Positions 31,885-41,756 are shown, counted from the first letter of the stretch. The stretch: 64,000 bases of DNA from Knoellia subterranea KCTC 19937 (GCF_000768685.1 NZ_AVPK01000007.1:1-64000); one strand, 5' to 3'. The notes: generated from the sequence alone by a model not told the origin. Program-made: numbers and translations.

Positions 31885-33603
31885 TCAGGCGCGCATCGCC
31901 TCGACGAGGACGTCGAGACCAACCGAACCCACGTCGAGAGCGCGACGGTGGAAGGCCTTCGCGTCGAACGAATCGCCCTCTCGCGCAGCGGTTTCGTCGC
32001 GCAGCTGCATCCAGATGCGCTCGCCGATCTTGTAGCTCGGCGCCTGCCCCGGCCAGCCGAGGTAGCGGTCGAGCTCGAAGCGCAGGGACGCCTCGTCGTT
32101 GTTCGCGTGGGCGCTGAGGAACTGCCACGCCTTGTCGTAGGTCCACTCGCCGCCACCGACCTCGGCGGGCGCCTCGAAACCGCAGTGGATGCCGATGTCG
32201 AGGACGACGCGGGCGGCACGCAGCGACTGGGCGTCGAGGAAGCCGAGGTAATTGCCGGGGTCGTCCATGAAGCCGAGCTCGACCATGAGCCGCTCGGCGT
32301 AGAGGGCCCAGCCCTCGCCGTGGCCGCTGACCCAGCAGAGCATCCGGCGCCAGCGGTTGAGGAGCTCGGCGCGGTAGGTCGTCTGCGCGATCTGCAGGTG
32401 GTGGCCGGGGACGCCCTCGTGATAGACCGTGCTCAGTTCGGCCCAGGTCCCGAACGTCTCGACACCCTTGGGCACGGACCACCACATGCGGCCGGGGCGG
32501 GTGAAGTCCTCGCTGGGGCCCGTGTAGTAGATCCCGCCGGTGTGGGTCGGCGCGATGCGACACTCGATGGTGCGCACGGGGTCCGGGATGTCGAAGTGCG
32601 TGCCGCCGAGGAGGTCCATGACCTCGTCCGCCTTGGTCTGCATCCACCGCTGGAGTTCGTCGGTGCCGTGGAGCTGGTATGCCGGGTCCACGCCGAGCGC
32701 CGCGATGGCGTCCTTGACGGTGGCGCCGGGCTTGATTCGGTCGGCGGTGCGCTCCATCTCGGCGGCGAGTCGGGCCGTCTCCTGCTGGCCCCACGCGTAG
32801 GTCTCCTCGAGGTCGACCGTGGCCCCGAGGAAGGTGCGGCTCGCGAGCTGGTAGCGCTCACGACCGATGGCGTCCCGGGTCGGGGCGCGGTGCAGCAGCT
32901 CGGTCTCGAAGAAGGTGCGCAGGTCGCCGTATGCCGCGGCGGCGCCCTGGGCGGCCGCCGTGAGTTCCTGCTGGCCCGCGTCGGGGAGGGGAGCGCCGTC
33001 CTTGGTGCGGGCGCCGGTCGCGAACTTCGTGAAGAACCCGTCGTCGCCGACGAGGTCGTCGCACTGCGTGATGCACGCCTCGATCTGGCGCTTCGCGGAG
33101 ACGTGCCCACGGTCGGCGGCCGTCGAGAGGGAGGTGCGCCACTGCTCGAGGGCGGTCGGGAGGGCGGTGAGTCGACGGGTGATGGTCGCCCACTGCTCTT
33201 CGGTGTCCGTCGGCATGAGGTCGTAGACGTCGCGCAGCGACTGGAGCGGGCAGGCGAGGACGTTGACCTCGCCGAGATGGTGACCGGCTTCGTGGATGTC
33301 GATCTCGAGCTGGAGCCGCTCGCGCATCGCGGCCACGGTGACGCGATCGATGTCGTCGGCGGGCTCGGCGGTGGCGAGGTCGGCGAGGGTGGCGCGGGCG
33401 AGTTCCGCCCGGGCGTCGTGGCCAGCGGGGGACAGGTCGTCATACTCGTCCTGGCGCACCGGCACCCCGAGATAGGTCGCCTCGATCGGGCTGAGCTGCA
33501 TCGTGGCGTCGAAGTGCCGTTCGGCGATGGCGTCGATCGCGGTGGGCGTGCGTTCGGTGGTGCCGTCGGCCGAGGTGTGGGTGTCTGAGGAGGTCTGGGT
33601 CAC
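31885..33603 (-). CDS. DUF885-family metallopeptidase-like protein
   Basis: The 572-residue protein has the DUF885 signature HEGVPGHH at 395-402, resembling a zinc-peptidase HExxH site, with a downstream Glu-rich helix (GEGWALYAERL near 430). No signal peptide, so cytoplasmic. DUF885 members are often annotated as peptidases, though substrates are largely undefined. The start is GTG at 33603, with a TAGCGT box 7 nt upstream. It is convergent with the lipase gene across the octamer hairpin and divergent from the MOSC gene. Confidence 0.85.
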   Translation of the reverse strand: MTQTSSDTHTSADGTTERTPTAIDAIAERHFDATMQLSPIEATYLGVPVRQDEYDDLSPAGHDARAELARATLADLATAEPADDIDRVTVAAMRERLQLEIDIHEAGHHLGEVNVLACPLQSLRDVYDLMPTDTEEQWATITRRLTALPTALEQWRTSLSTAADRGHVSAKRQIEACITQCDDLVGDDGFFTKFATGARTKDGAPLPDAGQQELTAAAQGAAAAYGDLRTFFETELLHRAPTRDAIGRERYQLASRTFLGATVDLEETYAWGQQETARLAAEMERTADRIKPGATVKDAIAALGVDPAYQLHGTDELQRWMQTKADEVMDLLGGTHFDIPDPVRTIECRIAPTHTGGIYYTGPSEDFTRPGRMWWSVPKGVETFGTWAELSTVYHEGVPGHHLQIAQTTYRAELLNRWRRMLCWVSGHGEGWALYAERLMVELGFMDDPGNYLGFLDAQSLRAARVVLDIGIHCGFEAPAEVGGGEWTYDKAWQFLSAHANNDEASLRFELDRYLGWPGQAPSYKIGERIWMQLRDETAAREGDSFDAKAFHRRALDVGSVGLDVLVEAMRA

Positions 33604-33610
33604 CCGCTCG

Positions 33611-33616
33611 ACGCTA
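33611..33616 (-). promoter_or_regulatory. Leaderless -10 box TAGCGT
   Basis: On the minus strand TAGCGT lies 7 nt before the GTG at 33603. Confidence 0.45.
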
Positions 33617-33698
33617 CCTGTGACCTCGGGTCGCCTTCACACCAATTCCTGCCCGCGCGTTCGTCGAAAATGGCTTCGGGGACGTCCGCAGGCTCACC

Positions 33699-33704
33699 TA
33701 GAGT
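33699..33704 (+). promoter_or_regulatory. Leaderless -10 box TAGAGT
   Basis: TAGAGT lies 7 nt before the ATG at 33712, with no ribosome site. Confidence 0.55.
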
Positions 33705-33711
33705 GCGGCCC

Positions 33712-34371
33712 ATGGCAGCGCACGTGCACTCGGTCAACATCGGCAAGCCGAAGGCGGGCCTGTCCAAGAGCCTCGACAGCGGCATCGACAAGCGCCCCGT
33801 CGATCAGATCTCCGTGCTCGACCCGGGGCCGAAGGGGGTGGGTGCGAGCGGCGTCGAGGGTGACGCGGTGGTGGACATGCGTCACCACGGCGGCTCGACG
33901 CAGGCCGTGTATGCCGTGGCGCGCGAGGAGCTCGACTGGTGGGCCGTCGATCTGGGGCGAGACCTGCAGCCGGGTGCTTTCGGCGAGAACCTCACGACAG
34001 CAGCCTTCGACGTCGATGCCTCTGTCGTCGGGGAGCAGTGGCGGATCGGTGGCTCCGTCGTACTGCAGGTGACGGCGCCGCGCGTGCCGTGCGCGACGTT
34101 CTCGAAGCACATGGGAGTGCCCGGCTGGGTCAAGGCGTTCACGGATCGCGGTCGCACCGGCGCCTATCTGTCCGTCGTGCAGGCCGGCGTCATCCGGCCG
34201 GGCGACGAGATCCAGGTCGAGTGGCGTCCGGGCCACGGCATCACGGTGCCCGAAGCCTTCCGTGCCTGGATGGGCGACGTCGAGCTCGCGCGCCAGGTCG
34301 TCGCGGCCGGTGCGATGCCCGAGCCCGAACGCAGCAAGCTCGCGGCCAAGTTGGCGAGCTGGGAGCGGTAG
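33712..34371 (+). CDS. MOSC-domain protein
   Basis: The 219-residue protein is a stand-alone MOSC domain with GENLTT near 94 and the conserved Cys in PRVPCATFSKH near 122-132, where related proteins hold molybdenum-bound sulfur. MOSC proteins such as YiiM detoxify N-hydroxylated bases with the Mo cofactor. No 2Fe-2S domain is present. The ATG at 33712 is supported by a TAGAGT box 7 nt upstream. Its stop codon runs directly into the tandem repeat at 34370. Confidence 0.85.
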   Translation: MAAHVHSVNIGKPKAGLSKSLDSGIDKRPVDQISVLDPGPKGVGASGVEGDAVVDMRHHGGSTQAVYAVAREELDWWAVDLGRDLQPGAFGENLTTAAFDVDASVVGEQWRIGGSVVLQVTAPRVPCATFSKHMGVPGWVKAFTDRGRTGAYLSVVQAGVIRPGDEIQVEWRPGHGITVPEAFRAWMGDVELARQVVAAGAMPEPERSKLAAKLASWER

Positions 34372-34500
34372 GCGAGGGGGCGGCATACGCGTCGCGTGTG
34401 TCCCCAACCCGGGAATTGGGTGAGTTGGGGACGCGGAGGCGAGCGGGCGGCATACGCGTCGCGTGTGTCCCCAACCCGGGAATTGGGTGAGTTAGGGACG
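34370..34500. repeat. Tandem 67-bp repeat with hairpins
   Basis: Two copies, 34370-34433 and 34437-34500, differ at only two of 64 positions. Each contains a reverse GTATGCCG octamer (34381-34388, 34448-34455) and a hairpin: TCCCCAAC...GTTGGGGA in copy 1. In copy 2 a G-to-A difference at 34494 breaks one stem pair and at the same time supplies the TAA stop of accE. The element fills the gap between the convergent MOSC and accE genes. Confidence 0.8.
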
Positions 34501-34731
34501 GAGGGAGCGGGCCCAGACGCCGGCCGACCGTGGGGCCGGGATCACGGGGCGGCGCACCAGTCCCGAGGGGGCAGACCATGGCGACGTATGCCGCGTGGTC
34601 ACCTCGTCGCCGGCCCCGCCCGACGCTGCGGACAGCACCGCCACCAACGCTGCGACCTGCTCCGGGGTGGCGTCACCGACGATCTCGATCGCCTGTGCCG
34701 CAACGGTTTCCGGCTGCTCCGACGAGGTCAC
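34492..34731 (-). CDS. accE: Acyl-CoA carboxylase epsilon subunit
   Basis: The 79-residue protein matches AccE-type epsilon subunits: a short N-terminal helix region ([15 protein letters not shown], near 22-36), a flexible Gly/Thr-rich middle and a C-terminal Trp/Arg/Pro-rich end ([11 protein letters not shown]). Epsilon stabilises the alpha-beta carboxylase complex in actinobacteria. It overlaps accD5 by 4 bases (ATGA), so is coupled. Its stop codon lies inside the second copy of the tandem repeat. A GTATGCCG octamer forms codons 46-49 (34586). Confidence 0.82.
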   Translation of the reverse strand: MTSSEQPETVAAQAIEIVGDATPEQVAALVAVLSAASGGAGDEVTTRHTSPWSAPSGLVRRPVIPAPRSAGVWARSLRP

Positions 34732-36368
34732 AGCGGGATGTTCCCGTGCTTCTTGGGCGGCAGCGTCTCGCGCTTGGTGCGCAGCGCCCGCAGCGCCTTG
34801 GTGACGTTCATGCGGGTGTTGGACGGGGTGATGACGGTGTCGATGTAGCCGCGCTCGGCCGCGATGTAGGGGTTCGCGAGCGTGTCCTCGTATTCGGCGA
34901 TGAAGGTCTGGCGAGCGACGTCGACGTCGTCACCGCGCTCGGCCGCCGCAGCGAGCTGCTTGCGGTAGAGGATGTTGACCGCGCCCTGCGCGCCCATGAC
35001 CGCGATCTGGGCCGTCGGCCACGCGAGGTTGATGTCGGCGCCGAGGTGCTTGGACCCCATGACGTCGTAGGCGCCGCCATACGCCTTGCGCGTGATGACG
35101 GTGACGAGAGGAACCGTCGCCTCGGCGTAGGCGTAGATGAGCTTGGCACCGCGGCGGATGATGCCGTCCCACTCCTGGTCGGTGCCGGGGAGGAAGCCCG
35201 GGACGTCGACAAAGGTCAGGACCGGCACGTTGAACGCGTCGCACGTGCGCACGAATCGCGCGGCCTTCTCGGACGCGTCGATGTCGAGCGTGCCGGCGAA
35301 CTGCATCGGGTTGTTGCCGACGATGCCGACCGAACGGCCCTCGATGCGGGCGAAGCCGACGATGAGGTTCGGGGCGAAGAGCGGCGACACCTCGAGGAAG
35401 TCCCCGTCGTCGACGACGGCCTCGATGACCAGGTGCATGTCATAGGGCTGGTTGGGGCTGTCCGGGATGATCGTGTCGAGGAAGCGGTCCGTGTCGGTGA
35501 CCTCGAGCGACAGCTCCTCGTCACCGAAGGACGGCGGCTCCTCCATGTTGTTGGAGGGCAGGTAGGACAGCAGCGCCTTGACGTACTCGACGGCGTCCTC
35601 CTCGTCGGTGCCCATGTAGTGCGCGACGCCGGACTTGGAGTTGTGGGTGCGCGCACCACCGAGCTCCTCGAAGCCGACGTCCTCACCTGTGACCGTCTTG
35701 ATGACGTCGGGTCCGGTGATGAACATGTGCGACGTCTGGTCGACCATGACCGTGAAGTCGGTGACGGCCGGCGAATAGACAGCGCCACCGGCACACGGGC
35801 CCATGATGAGCGAGATCTGCGGGATGACACCGGAGGCGTGGACGTTGCGGCGGAAGATCTCGCCGTAGAGGCCGAGCGAGACCACACCCTCCTGGATGCG
35901 CGCACCACCGGAGTCGTTGAGACCCACCACCGGGCAGCCGACCTTCATGGCGAAGTCCATGACCTTGGTGATCTTCTCGCCGAAGACCTCACCGAGGGAG
36001 CCGCCGAAGACCGTGAAGTCCTGGGCAAAGACGGCCACGGTCCGACCATCGACGGTCCCGTAGCCCGTCACGACACCGTCACCGTAGGGACGGTTCTGGT
36101 CCTGACCGAAGGCCACCGAGCGGTGTCGGGCGTACTTGTCCATCTCGACGAACGACCCCTCGTCGAGGAGCATCTCGAGGCGCTCGCGGGCGGTCTTCTT
36201 GCCGCGCGCGTGCTGCTTCTCGATCGCCCGCTCCGACCCGGCGTGCGCGACCTCGCCGACGCGGCGCTTGAGGTCGGCCAGCTTGCCGGCGGTCGTGTGG
36301 ATGTCGATGCCCGTCTCGGCGGCGGGGAGGTCGGTGCCGCCCGTGGGCTGGGTGTCCGTCTGAGCCAT
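34728..36368 (-). CDS. accD5: Acyl-CoA carboxyltransferase beta chain (AccD5-type propionyl-CoA carboxylase)
   Basis: The 546-residue beta subunit carries [19 protein letters not shown] near 145 and the N-domain oxyanion loop [11 protein letters not shown] near 175, plus [12 protein letters not shown] near 430 in the C domain. With an alpha chain and AccE it should carboxylate propionyl- and/or acetyl-CoA, giving methylmalonyl- and malonyl-CoA. It is directly followed by accE and divergent from birA, as in mycobacteria. Its start ATG has a TAGAGT box 7 nt upstream, overlapping birA's -10. Confidence 0.92.
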   Translation of the reverse strand: MAQTDTQPTGGTDLPAAETGIDIHTTAGKLADLKRRVGEVAHAGSERAIEKQHARGKKTARERLEMLLDEGSFVEMDKYARHRSVAFGQDQNRPYGDGVVTGYGTVDGRTVAVFAQDFTVFGGSLGEVFGEKITKVMDFAMKVGCPVVGLNDSGGARIQEGVVSLGLYGEIFRRNVHASGVIPQISLIMGPCAGGAVYSPAVTDFTVMVDQTSHMFITGPDVIKTVTGEDVGFEELGGARTHNSKSGVAHYMGTDEEDAVEYVKALLSYLPSNNMEEPPSFGDEELSLEVTDTDRFLDTIIPDSPNQPYDMHLVIEAVVDDGDFLEVSPLFAPNLIVGFARIEGRSVGIVGNNPMQFAGTLDIDASEKAARFVRTCDAFNVPVLTFVDVPGFLPGTDQEWDGIIRRGAKLIYAYAEATVPLVTVITRKAYGGAYDVMGSKHLGADINLAWPTAQIAVMGAQGAVNILYRKQLAAAAERGDDVDVARQTFIAEYEDTLANPYIAAERGYIDTVITPSNTRMNVTKALRALRTKRETLPPKKHGNIPL

Positions 36369-36375
36369 GGGGCCG

Positions 36376-36385
36376 ACTCTAGCCT
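36376..36385. promoter_or_regulatory. Overlapping divergent leaderless -10 boxes of accD5 and birA
   Basis: On the minus strand TAGAGT (36376-36381) is 7 nt before accD5; on the plus strand TAGCCT (36380-36385) is 7 nt before birA. The boxes share the TA at 36380-36381. The starts are 24 bases apart, so two polymerases cannot occupy both at once. Confidence 0.6.
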
Positions 36386-36392
36386 TGACCCT

Positions 36393-37154
36393 GTGACCCG
36401 ACCCGCTGCCTCTCGTCTCATGGATGCGTCTCTCATCACACCGGGTCCGCCGTGGCTTCCGGCGGAGGTGCACGAGAGCGTCGATTCGACCAATGCCGTG
36501 CTCCGGCGCGACCCGAAACCATGGCGCGTCGTCACGGCCGAGGAGCAGACGCAGGGACGTGGGCGGCTCGACCGGGCGTGGACGACGACACCCGGGACGA
36601 GCATCGCCGCGAGCGTCCTCGTCCCGCGGCCGAGGCGCGCACCGCTCGGCTGGGTGCCGCTCCTCGTCGGTCTCGCCCTGCGGGAGGCCCTCACGACGAC
36701 GAGCGGCGTCACCATCGACCTCAAGTGGCCCAACGACCTGCTCGCTCCGGCCGACGGGGATCGCAAACTCGCTGGAATCCTCGCCGAGCTCACACCCGTC
36801 GGAATCGTCGTCGGCACCGGCGTCAACATCGACCAGGAGCGCGCGGACCTCCCCGTCGACACCGCCACGTCGCTCCGTCTCGCAGGCGCTCCGGGAGTGG
36901 CACGAGAAGGCGTGCTCACGGCATACCTTGCTTCTCTCGCAACGTTGTTGCGCACCGTTGACGACGATCCGTATGCCGTCCGCTCGGCCTACGTGGCCGC
37001 GTGCGCCACCGTGGGCCGCACCGTCGTGGCCCACCTCCCGCAAGGTGAGGCGCGCGGAATCGCGACCGACATCGACGCCGACGGCAGACTGTGCATCAGC
37101 ACCGACACGGGCCTCGTCGCCGTCGCCGCGGGGGACGTCGTCCACGTCCGGTGA
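36393..37154 (+). CDS. birA: Biotin-[acetyl-CoA carboxylase] ligase
   Basis: The 253-residue ligase joins biotin to the BCCP lysine through biotinyl-AMP. Motifs: STNAVLRR near 31-38, GRGRLDRAW (the biotin/ATP loop) near 56-64, and KWPNDLL near 112-118 with ensuing GKLAGIL-like [10 protein letters not shown]. There is no N-terminal HTH, so it is not a DNA-binding repressor. It lies divergent from its likely substrate-complex gene accD5. GTG 36393 is supported by the TAGCCT box; an ATG at 36420 is a possible alternative. Confidence 0.9.
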   Translation: MTRPAASRLMDASLITPGPPWLPAEVHESVDSTNAVLRRDPKPWRVVTAEEQTQGRGRLDRAWTTTPGTSIAASVLVPRPRRAPLGWVPLLVGLALREALTTTSGVTIDLKWPNDLLAPADGDRKLAGILAELTPVGIVVGTGVNIDQERADLPVDTATSLRLAGAPGVAREGVLTAYLASLATLLRTVDDDPYAVRSAYVAACATVGRTVVAHLPQGEARGIATDIDADGRLCISTDTGLVAVAAGDVVHVR

Positions 37155-37203
37155 GGACCGATAGATTCCCCTGATCCGTCGACACACGCAGAGGAGGCCG
37201 CAC

Positions 37204-38262
37204 GTGACCGAGCATCCCCGTGATTTCGAGGCCGAGATCGAGGATCGCCTCCTCGGTCGCCCGGCGACGATGGGTCGGCGCGAGATCAGCCGCGAGGCGG
37301 CCGTGTCGGTGACGTCGGCCCGCAAGCTCTGGCACGCCCTCGGCTTCCAGATCGTCGACGACGAAGAGGTGATGTTCACCCAGGCCGATCTCGACGCCCT
37401 CGTGCGCGTCTCTGACCTCATCCGTGACAAGGACCTCGAGGAGGACCTCGTCCTGGCGATGGCCCGAGCCTTCGCGCGCACGTCGGACCGGCTCGCGGTG
37501 TGGCAGACGCAGCTCGTCGCGGAGTACCTCACGCCCGCGGATCAGGAGGCCGCCCTCGGTGAGAAGGACGCGCGCTCGGTCCCCGAGCGCGACGTCGCCG
37601 AGGGGACGGCCTCGTTGATCGTCGACGTCGTCGACGAGCTGGAGCCACTCATGGTCTACGTGTGGCGGCGTCACCTCACCTCGGCGATCACTCGCATGCT
37701 CGCCGACGCGCGCGACACCGACCACGACGCGAGTGCTCCGCTGCGCGTCGTCGGGTTCGCCGACCTCGTGAACTTCACGTCCCTCGTGCGCCGCATGACC
37801 GAGCGTCAGCTGGCGACACTCGTGCAGCGCTTCGAGGAGCTCGCCACCGACGTCGTCACCTCGCACGGTGGGCGAATCATCAAGACCGTGGGCGACGAGG
37901 TGCTCTTCGTCCACGTCGACGCGGACGCCGCGGCGGCCATCGGGCTCGACCTCGTGGACGCCATGGGGGAGGACCCGCTCCTGCCGGACGTGCGCGTCGG
38001 CATGGCCTCCGGCAAGGTCATCAGCCGCCTCGGTGACGTCTTCGGCACGACCGTCAACCGGGCCAGCAGGCTGACGGCCGTCACCCCGCCCGGCCGCGTC
38101 TTCGTCGACGACGACGTGGCCCGGGCGCTGGGCACGCTGTCCGGGTTCACGATGATCGAGCAACGGCGTCGGCACCTGCGGGGGATCGGCACGATCACGC
38201 CGTTCGAGTTGGCCCGTTCCTCGGGTGCTCGCCGGGACCGGCCCTGGGATCAACACGCGTGA
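37204..38262 (+). CDS. Class III adenylate cyclase with regulatory N-domain (Rv1264-like)
   Basis: The 352-residue protein has an N-terminal helical domain (about 1-165) like the pH-sensing autoinhibitory region of M. tuberculosis Rv1264, followed by a class III cyclase domain: [13 protein letters not shown] (first metal Asp) near 180, [14 protein letters not shown] (Lys and second metal Asp) near 220-233, and TTVNRASRL near 281. So it should make cAMP in the cytosol. A good ribosome site (GAGGAGG) precedes the GTG start. It sits between birA and a two-component system, with no close coupling. Confidence 0.87.
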   Translation: MTEHPRDFEAEIEDRLLGRPATMGRREISREAAVSVTSARKLWHALGFQIVDDEEVMFTQADLDALVRVSDLIRDKDLEEDLVLAMARAFARTSDRLAVWQTQLVAEYLTPADQEAALGEKDARSVPERDVAEGTASLIVDVVDELEPLMVYVWRRHLTSAITRMLADARDTDHDASAPLRVVGFADLVNFTSLVRRMTERQLATLVQRFEELATDVVTSHGGRIIKTVGDEVLFVHVDADAAAAIGLDLVDAMGEDPLLPDVRVGMASGKVISRLGDVFGTTVNRASRLTAVTPPGRVFVDDDVARALGTLSGFTMIEQRRRHLRGIGTITPFELARSSGARRDRPWDQHA

Positions 38263-38278
38263 CCCTGCACCTCCCCAT

Positions 38279-38284
38279 TAGGCT
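38279..38284 (+). promoter_or_regulatory. Leaderless -10 box TAGGCT
   Basis: TAGGCT lies 6 nt before the ATG at 38291. Confidence 0.5.
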
Positions 38285-38290
38285 CGCTGC

Positions 38291-38968
38291 ATGACTCGTG
38301 TCCTGCTCGCCGAAGACGATCCGGCGATCTCCGAGCCGCTGGCCCGGGCACTGCGACGGGAGGGGTACGACGTCGATGTGCGTGCCGACGGGCGCGAGGC
38401 GCTCGAGGCCGCACGCGACAACCCCGACCTCGTCGTCCTCGACCTCGGACTCCCGACGATGGACGGGCTGGAGGTGTGCCGGCGCCTGCGCGGTGAGGGG
38501 CACACGGTGCCGGTCCTCGTCCTCACGGCCCGTGCCGACGAGGTCGACACCGTGGTGGGTCTCGACGCCGGCGCCGACGACTACGTCACCAAGCCGTTCC
38601 GCCTCGCCGAGCTCCTCGCCCGCGCCCGGGCGCTGCTCCGGCGCGGCATCCCCGATGCGCCGCCGTCCGGGCAGGTCGACATCCGCGTCGACGCCGAGTC
38701 CCGTCGGGTGTTCCTCCACGAGGAGGAGATCCAGCTGACGGCCAAGGAGTACGAACTGCTCCGCGTCCTCTCCCGCAACCAGGGCAAGGTCATCTCGCGT
38801 GAACAGCTCATGCGCGAGGTGTGGGAGACGGCCTGGTACGGATCGACCAAGACCCTCGACATGCACATCTCCGTGCTCCGCAAGAAGCTCGGCGACGACG
38901 CCATGCAGCCGCGCTACATCACGACGATCCGCGGCGTGGGTTTCCGCTTCGATCCTGCGGGGGAGTGA
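38291..38968 (+). CDS. OmpR-family response regulator
   Basis: The 225-residue regulator has a receiver domain with acidic pocket AEDD (7-10), phospho-acceptor Asp51 in VVLDLGLP, Thr and Lys near 82 and 102 (TKPF), and a C-terminal winged helix (about 130-225) ending YGSTKTLDMHISVLRKKLG...IRGVGFRF. Paired with the kinase 6 bases downstream, it forms a two-component system whose signal is not evident. The start ATG has TAGGCT 6 nt upstream. Confidence 0.92.
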   Translation: MTRVLLAEDDPAISEPLARALRREGYDVDVRADGREALEAARDNPDLVVLDLGLPTMDGLEVCRRLRGEGHTVPVLVLTARADEVDTVVGLDAGADDYVTKPFRLAELLARARALLRRGIPDAPPSGQVDIRVDAESRRVFLHEEEIQLTAKEYELLRVLSRNQGKVISREQLMREVWETAWYGSTKTLDMHISVLRKKLGDDAMQPRYITTIRGVGFRFDPAGE

Positions 38969-38974
38969 CGCAGC

Positions 38975-39994
38975 GTGCGTCGGCTGCTCCTGAGGTCCAC
39001 GCTGGCGGCGGTCGTCGCCACGCTTGCGATCTTCGGCGGCCCGCTCCTTGTCCTCGGGCTGGTCGTCGCGCTGCTGCCGTCCGAACGCCGCGCTCGCATC
39101 GTCGACACGACCTCCGGGGTCCAGGGCGTCCTCATCCTCACCGGTGTCGTCCTCGCCCTCTCGCTCCTCGGTCTGGCCGTCGGCTACGTCGTGGCGCAGC
39201 GACGGTCGCGGGCTCTGGGTGATCCGCTGACCGAGCTCGCCGCGCGCGCCGAGCGGCTCGGTGCCGGCGAATCACGGTTCATGCCGCTGAACTCGGGCAT
39301 CGGCGAGCTCGACCGGATCAGTGACGTCCTCTCCCGCAGCGCCACGCAAGTGACGCGCAACCTGGCCGCCGAGCGCGACTTCGCCGCCGACGCATCGCAC
39401 CAGCTGCGCACCCCACTCACCGCGCTCCTCATGCGGCTCGATGAGATCGCCTCGACCGACGACCTCACCGTCGTGCAGGAGGAGGCCCAGGTCGCGATCG
39501 GGCAGGTCGAACGTCTGAGCAAGGTCGTCGACGACCTCATGGGTCGCACCCGGGTGAGCGATCCGAGCCGTCCCAGCGTGTCCCTCGACGCGGTCCTGGC
39601 CTCGCTCCAGCGCGAGTGGCAGCCGGCGTTCGCCGCGACGAAGCGGAGCATGCGCATCCACGGCGAACGGGGGCTGCGCGTCCGGGCCACACCGGTGGCG
39701 CTCGCGCAGATCGTCTCGACCCTCATCGAGAACGCCCTGGCGCACGGTCGCGGCACCGTCGACATCGCCGCACGCCGCGCCGGCCCGTCCGTCGTCATCG
39801 AGCTGGGTGACGAAGGCACCGGCGTCTCACCCGGCATCGCACCCCACATCTTCGAGCGCTCGGTCTCGTCGAGCGGGTCCGGCCTCGGACTCACCCTCGC
39901 GCGCGACCTCGCCGAGGACAACGGCGGCCGCCTCGAACTCGTCAGCACCCAACCCGCGGTGTTCGCCGTCTTCCTCTCCGAGGCCGACGACTGA
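38975..39994 (+). CDS. Sensor histidine kinase
   Basis: The 339-residue kinase has two membrane spans (about 10-34 and 51-74) with a very short outer loop, a HAMP-like segment, the phospho-acceptor box ADASHQLRTPL (His142) and an ATPase domain with N-box IENALAHG, DEGTGVSP and GSGLGLTLARD. The short external loop suggests it senses membrane or intramembrane cues. It starts with GTG 6 bases after the regulator gene and is surely co-transcribed. Confidence 0.9.
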   Translation: MRRLLLRSTLAAVVATLAIFGGPLLVLGLVVALLPSERRARIVDTTSGVQGVLILTGVVLALSLLGLAVGYVVAQRRSRALGDPLTELAARAERLGAGESRFMPLNSGIGELDRISDVLSRSATQVTRNLAAERDFAADASHQLRTPLTALLMRLDEIASTDDLTVVQEEAQVAIGQVERLSKVVDDLMGRTRVSDPSRPSVSLDAVLASLQREWQPAFAATKRSMRIHGERGLRVRATPVALAQIVSTLIENALAHGRGTVDIAARRAGPSVVIELGDEGTGVSPGIAPHIFERSVSSSGSGLGLTLARDLAEDNGGRLELVSTQPAVFAVFLSEADD

Positions 39995-40013
39995 AGCCCA
40001 CGGTGCGCTGCGG

Positions 40014-40523
40014 TCAGGCCCGGTCGTGGTGGGCGCGGTCGGCCATCGGGGACTGGTCCACGTCGATCGGCTCGCCCGCGAAGACGAACCGCCGATAGGC
40101 CCAGAAGCGGAAGAGCGTGCCCAGACCGATCGCCACGACCTTGGCGATGTTGTCGGCGGCGAGCGAGTCGAACCCGAGCACGTAGTTCGTGAAGGCGACG
40201 GCACCGGCCTGGATGAGCAGGGCGACCCCGTTGGTCCCCGCGAAGAGGGCCGCCTCGTGGTGCGCGGGTCGGTTGCGGCGGTGGCGGAACGTCCACATCC
40301 GGTTGCCGATCCACGCGAACGCCGTCGCCAGGGACGCCGACACGATGACGGCGGTCGTCGGCCGGGTGTCGAGGACGGTGTGCCGAAGCAGGTTGAAGCT
40401 GCCCATGTCGATGACGAAAGCGAGGGCACCGATGACGCCGAACTTGATCGCCTCGCGATAGAGGACGTCGATGGCGCCGCGGAGTCGGTCGAGGAGACCG
40501 GTTGCGGGGGCGGGGGACGTCAC
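40014..40523 (-). CDS. GtrA-family membrane protein
   Basis: The 169-residue protein has four membrane spans (about 28-48, 57-77, 90-112, 120-140) in the GtrA/DPMS-like arrangement, with IKFGVIGALAFVIDMGSFNLL at the first. GtrA proteins help transfer lipid-linked sugars across the membrane or act with glycosyltransferases in surface glycan synthesis. Its mycobacterial counterpart (Rv3277) lies beside purK too. The start GTG is 61 bases from that of purK on the other strand. Confidence 0.82.
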   Translation of the reverse strand: MTSPAPATGLLDRLRGAIDVLYREAIKFGVIGALAFVIDMGSFNLLRHTVLDTRPTTAVIVSASLATAFAWIGNRMWTFRHRRNRPAHHEAALFAGTNGVALLIQAGAVAFTNYVLGFDSLAADNIAKVVAIGLGTLFRFWAYRRFVFAGEPIDVDQSPMADRAHHDRA

Positions 40524-40571
40524 CGACCGAGCCTAACCGCGTCCGGTATGCCGGGTGCCCACCACCGCCGA

Positions 40572-40577
40572 TATCCT
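40572..40577 (+). promoter_or_regulatory. Leaderless -10 box TATCCT for purK
   Basis: TATCCT lies 6 nt before the GTG at 40584, the second of two adjacent GTG codons. Confidence 0.5.
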
Positions 40578-40583
40578 CCCGTG

Positions 40584-41756
40584 GTGACTTCGCCCCAGCG
40601 TGCGCCCGGAGGATTCCCCGTCGTCGGCATCGTCGGTGGTGGCCAGCTCGCGCGGATGTGCGCGGGCCCGGCAGCCGAGCTGGGCCTGACCCTGAGCGTC
40701 CTGGCCGAGGCTCCCGACGCCAGCGCAGCACTGGTCATCCCGTCCGCCCCGGTCGGTGACCACACCGACGTCGACGCCGTGCTGGCCTTCGCGCGGGAGT
40801 GCGACGTCGTGACGTTCGACCACGAGCACGTCCCGGCGCCGGTCCTGTCGGCGCTCGCCGACGCGGGCGTGCCGATGCACCCGACTCCGGAGGCGCTCGT
40901 CTTCGCCCAGGACAAGCTCGAGATGCGGGAGCGCCTCACCGCGCTCGGGATTCCCTGCCCGCGGTGGGCACCCGCCCGCACTGCGGCGGACGTCGAGGCC
41001 TTCGCGGCCGAGGCCGGTTGGCCGATCATCGCCAAGACGCCGCGAGGTGGCTACGACGGCAAGGGCGTGCGCGTTGTCGCGTCCGCCGAGGAGCTGACCG
41101 ACTGGCTCGACCGGGCGGCGGCCGAGGACTCACCACTGCTCCTCGAGGAGAAGGTCCCCTTCACGCGTGAGCTCGCCGTGCTGCTCGCCCGCAGCCCTTC
41201 TGGCCAGGCGGCGGCGTGGCCCGTCGTCGAGACCGTGCAGACCGACGGCATCTGCACCGAGGTCATCGCGCCGGCTGCGGAGCTGGATACCGATCTCGCG
41301 GCCCGGGCAACGGAGGCCGGACTGCGGATCGCCGGCGAGCTCGGCGTGACGGGCGTGCTGGCCGTCGAGCTCTTCGAGCTTCCCGGTGGCGAGTTCGTCG
41401 TCAACGAGCTCGCGATGCGTCCGCACAACAGTGGCCACTGGTCGATGGACGGCGCCGTGACGGGGCAGTTCGAGCAGCACCTGCGGGCCGTGCTCGACCT
41501 CCCGCTCGGGTCGCCGAAGCCGCGCCACCGGTGGACGGTGATGGGCAACATCCTCGGCGGCGATCACCCAGAGCTCTACCCGGCATACCGTCACGTCATG
41601 GCACGAGACCCGGAGATCAAGGCGCACCTGTACGGCAAGGGTGTGCGGCCGGGACGCAAGATTGGACATGTCAACGTCAGCGGCGACGACCTCGCCGACC
41701 TGCGCGAGCGGGCGCGGCACGCGGCCGACTACATCGAGGGAGCTGTGACCGAATGA
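40584..41756 (+). CDS. purK: N5-carboxyaminoimidazole ribonucleotide synthase
   Basis: The 390-residue ATP-grasp enzyme makes N5-CAIR from AIR, bicarbonate and ATP in purine synthesis. It shows [11 protein letters not shown] near 15-25, the pre-ATP motif [12 protein letters not shown] near 111-122, [14 protein letters not shown] near 153-166 and [12 protein letters not shown] near 274-285. It overlaps purE by 4 bases, so is coupled. GTG 40584 (not 40581) is chosen from the TATCCT spacing. Confidence 0.94.
   Translation: MTSPQRAPGGFPVVGIVGGGQLARMCAGPAAELGLTLSVLAEAPDASAALVIPSAPVGDHTDVDAVLAFARECDVVTFDHEHVPAPVLSALADAGVPMHPTPEALVFAQDKLEMRERLTALGIPCPRWAPARTAADVEAFAAEAGWPIIAKTPRGGYDGKGVRVVASAEELTDWLDRAAAEDSPLLLEEKVPFTRELAVLLARSPSGQAAAWPVVETVQTDGICTEVIAPAAELDTDLAARATEAGLRIAGELGVTGVLAVELFELPGGEFVVNELAMRPHNSGHWSMDGAVTGQFEQHLRAVLDLPLGSPKPRHRWTVMGNILGGDHPELYPAYRHVMARDPEIKAHLYGKGVRPGRKIGHVNVSGDDLADLRERARHAADYIEGAVTE

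Noticed and set aside
34241-34579. A longer leftward gene across the tandem repeat
   Set aside because: Its sequence is only the translated repeat, Pro/Arg-rich, and overlaps the accE and MOSC genes in shadow frames.
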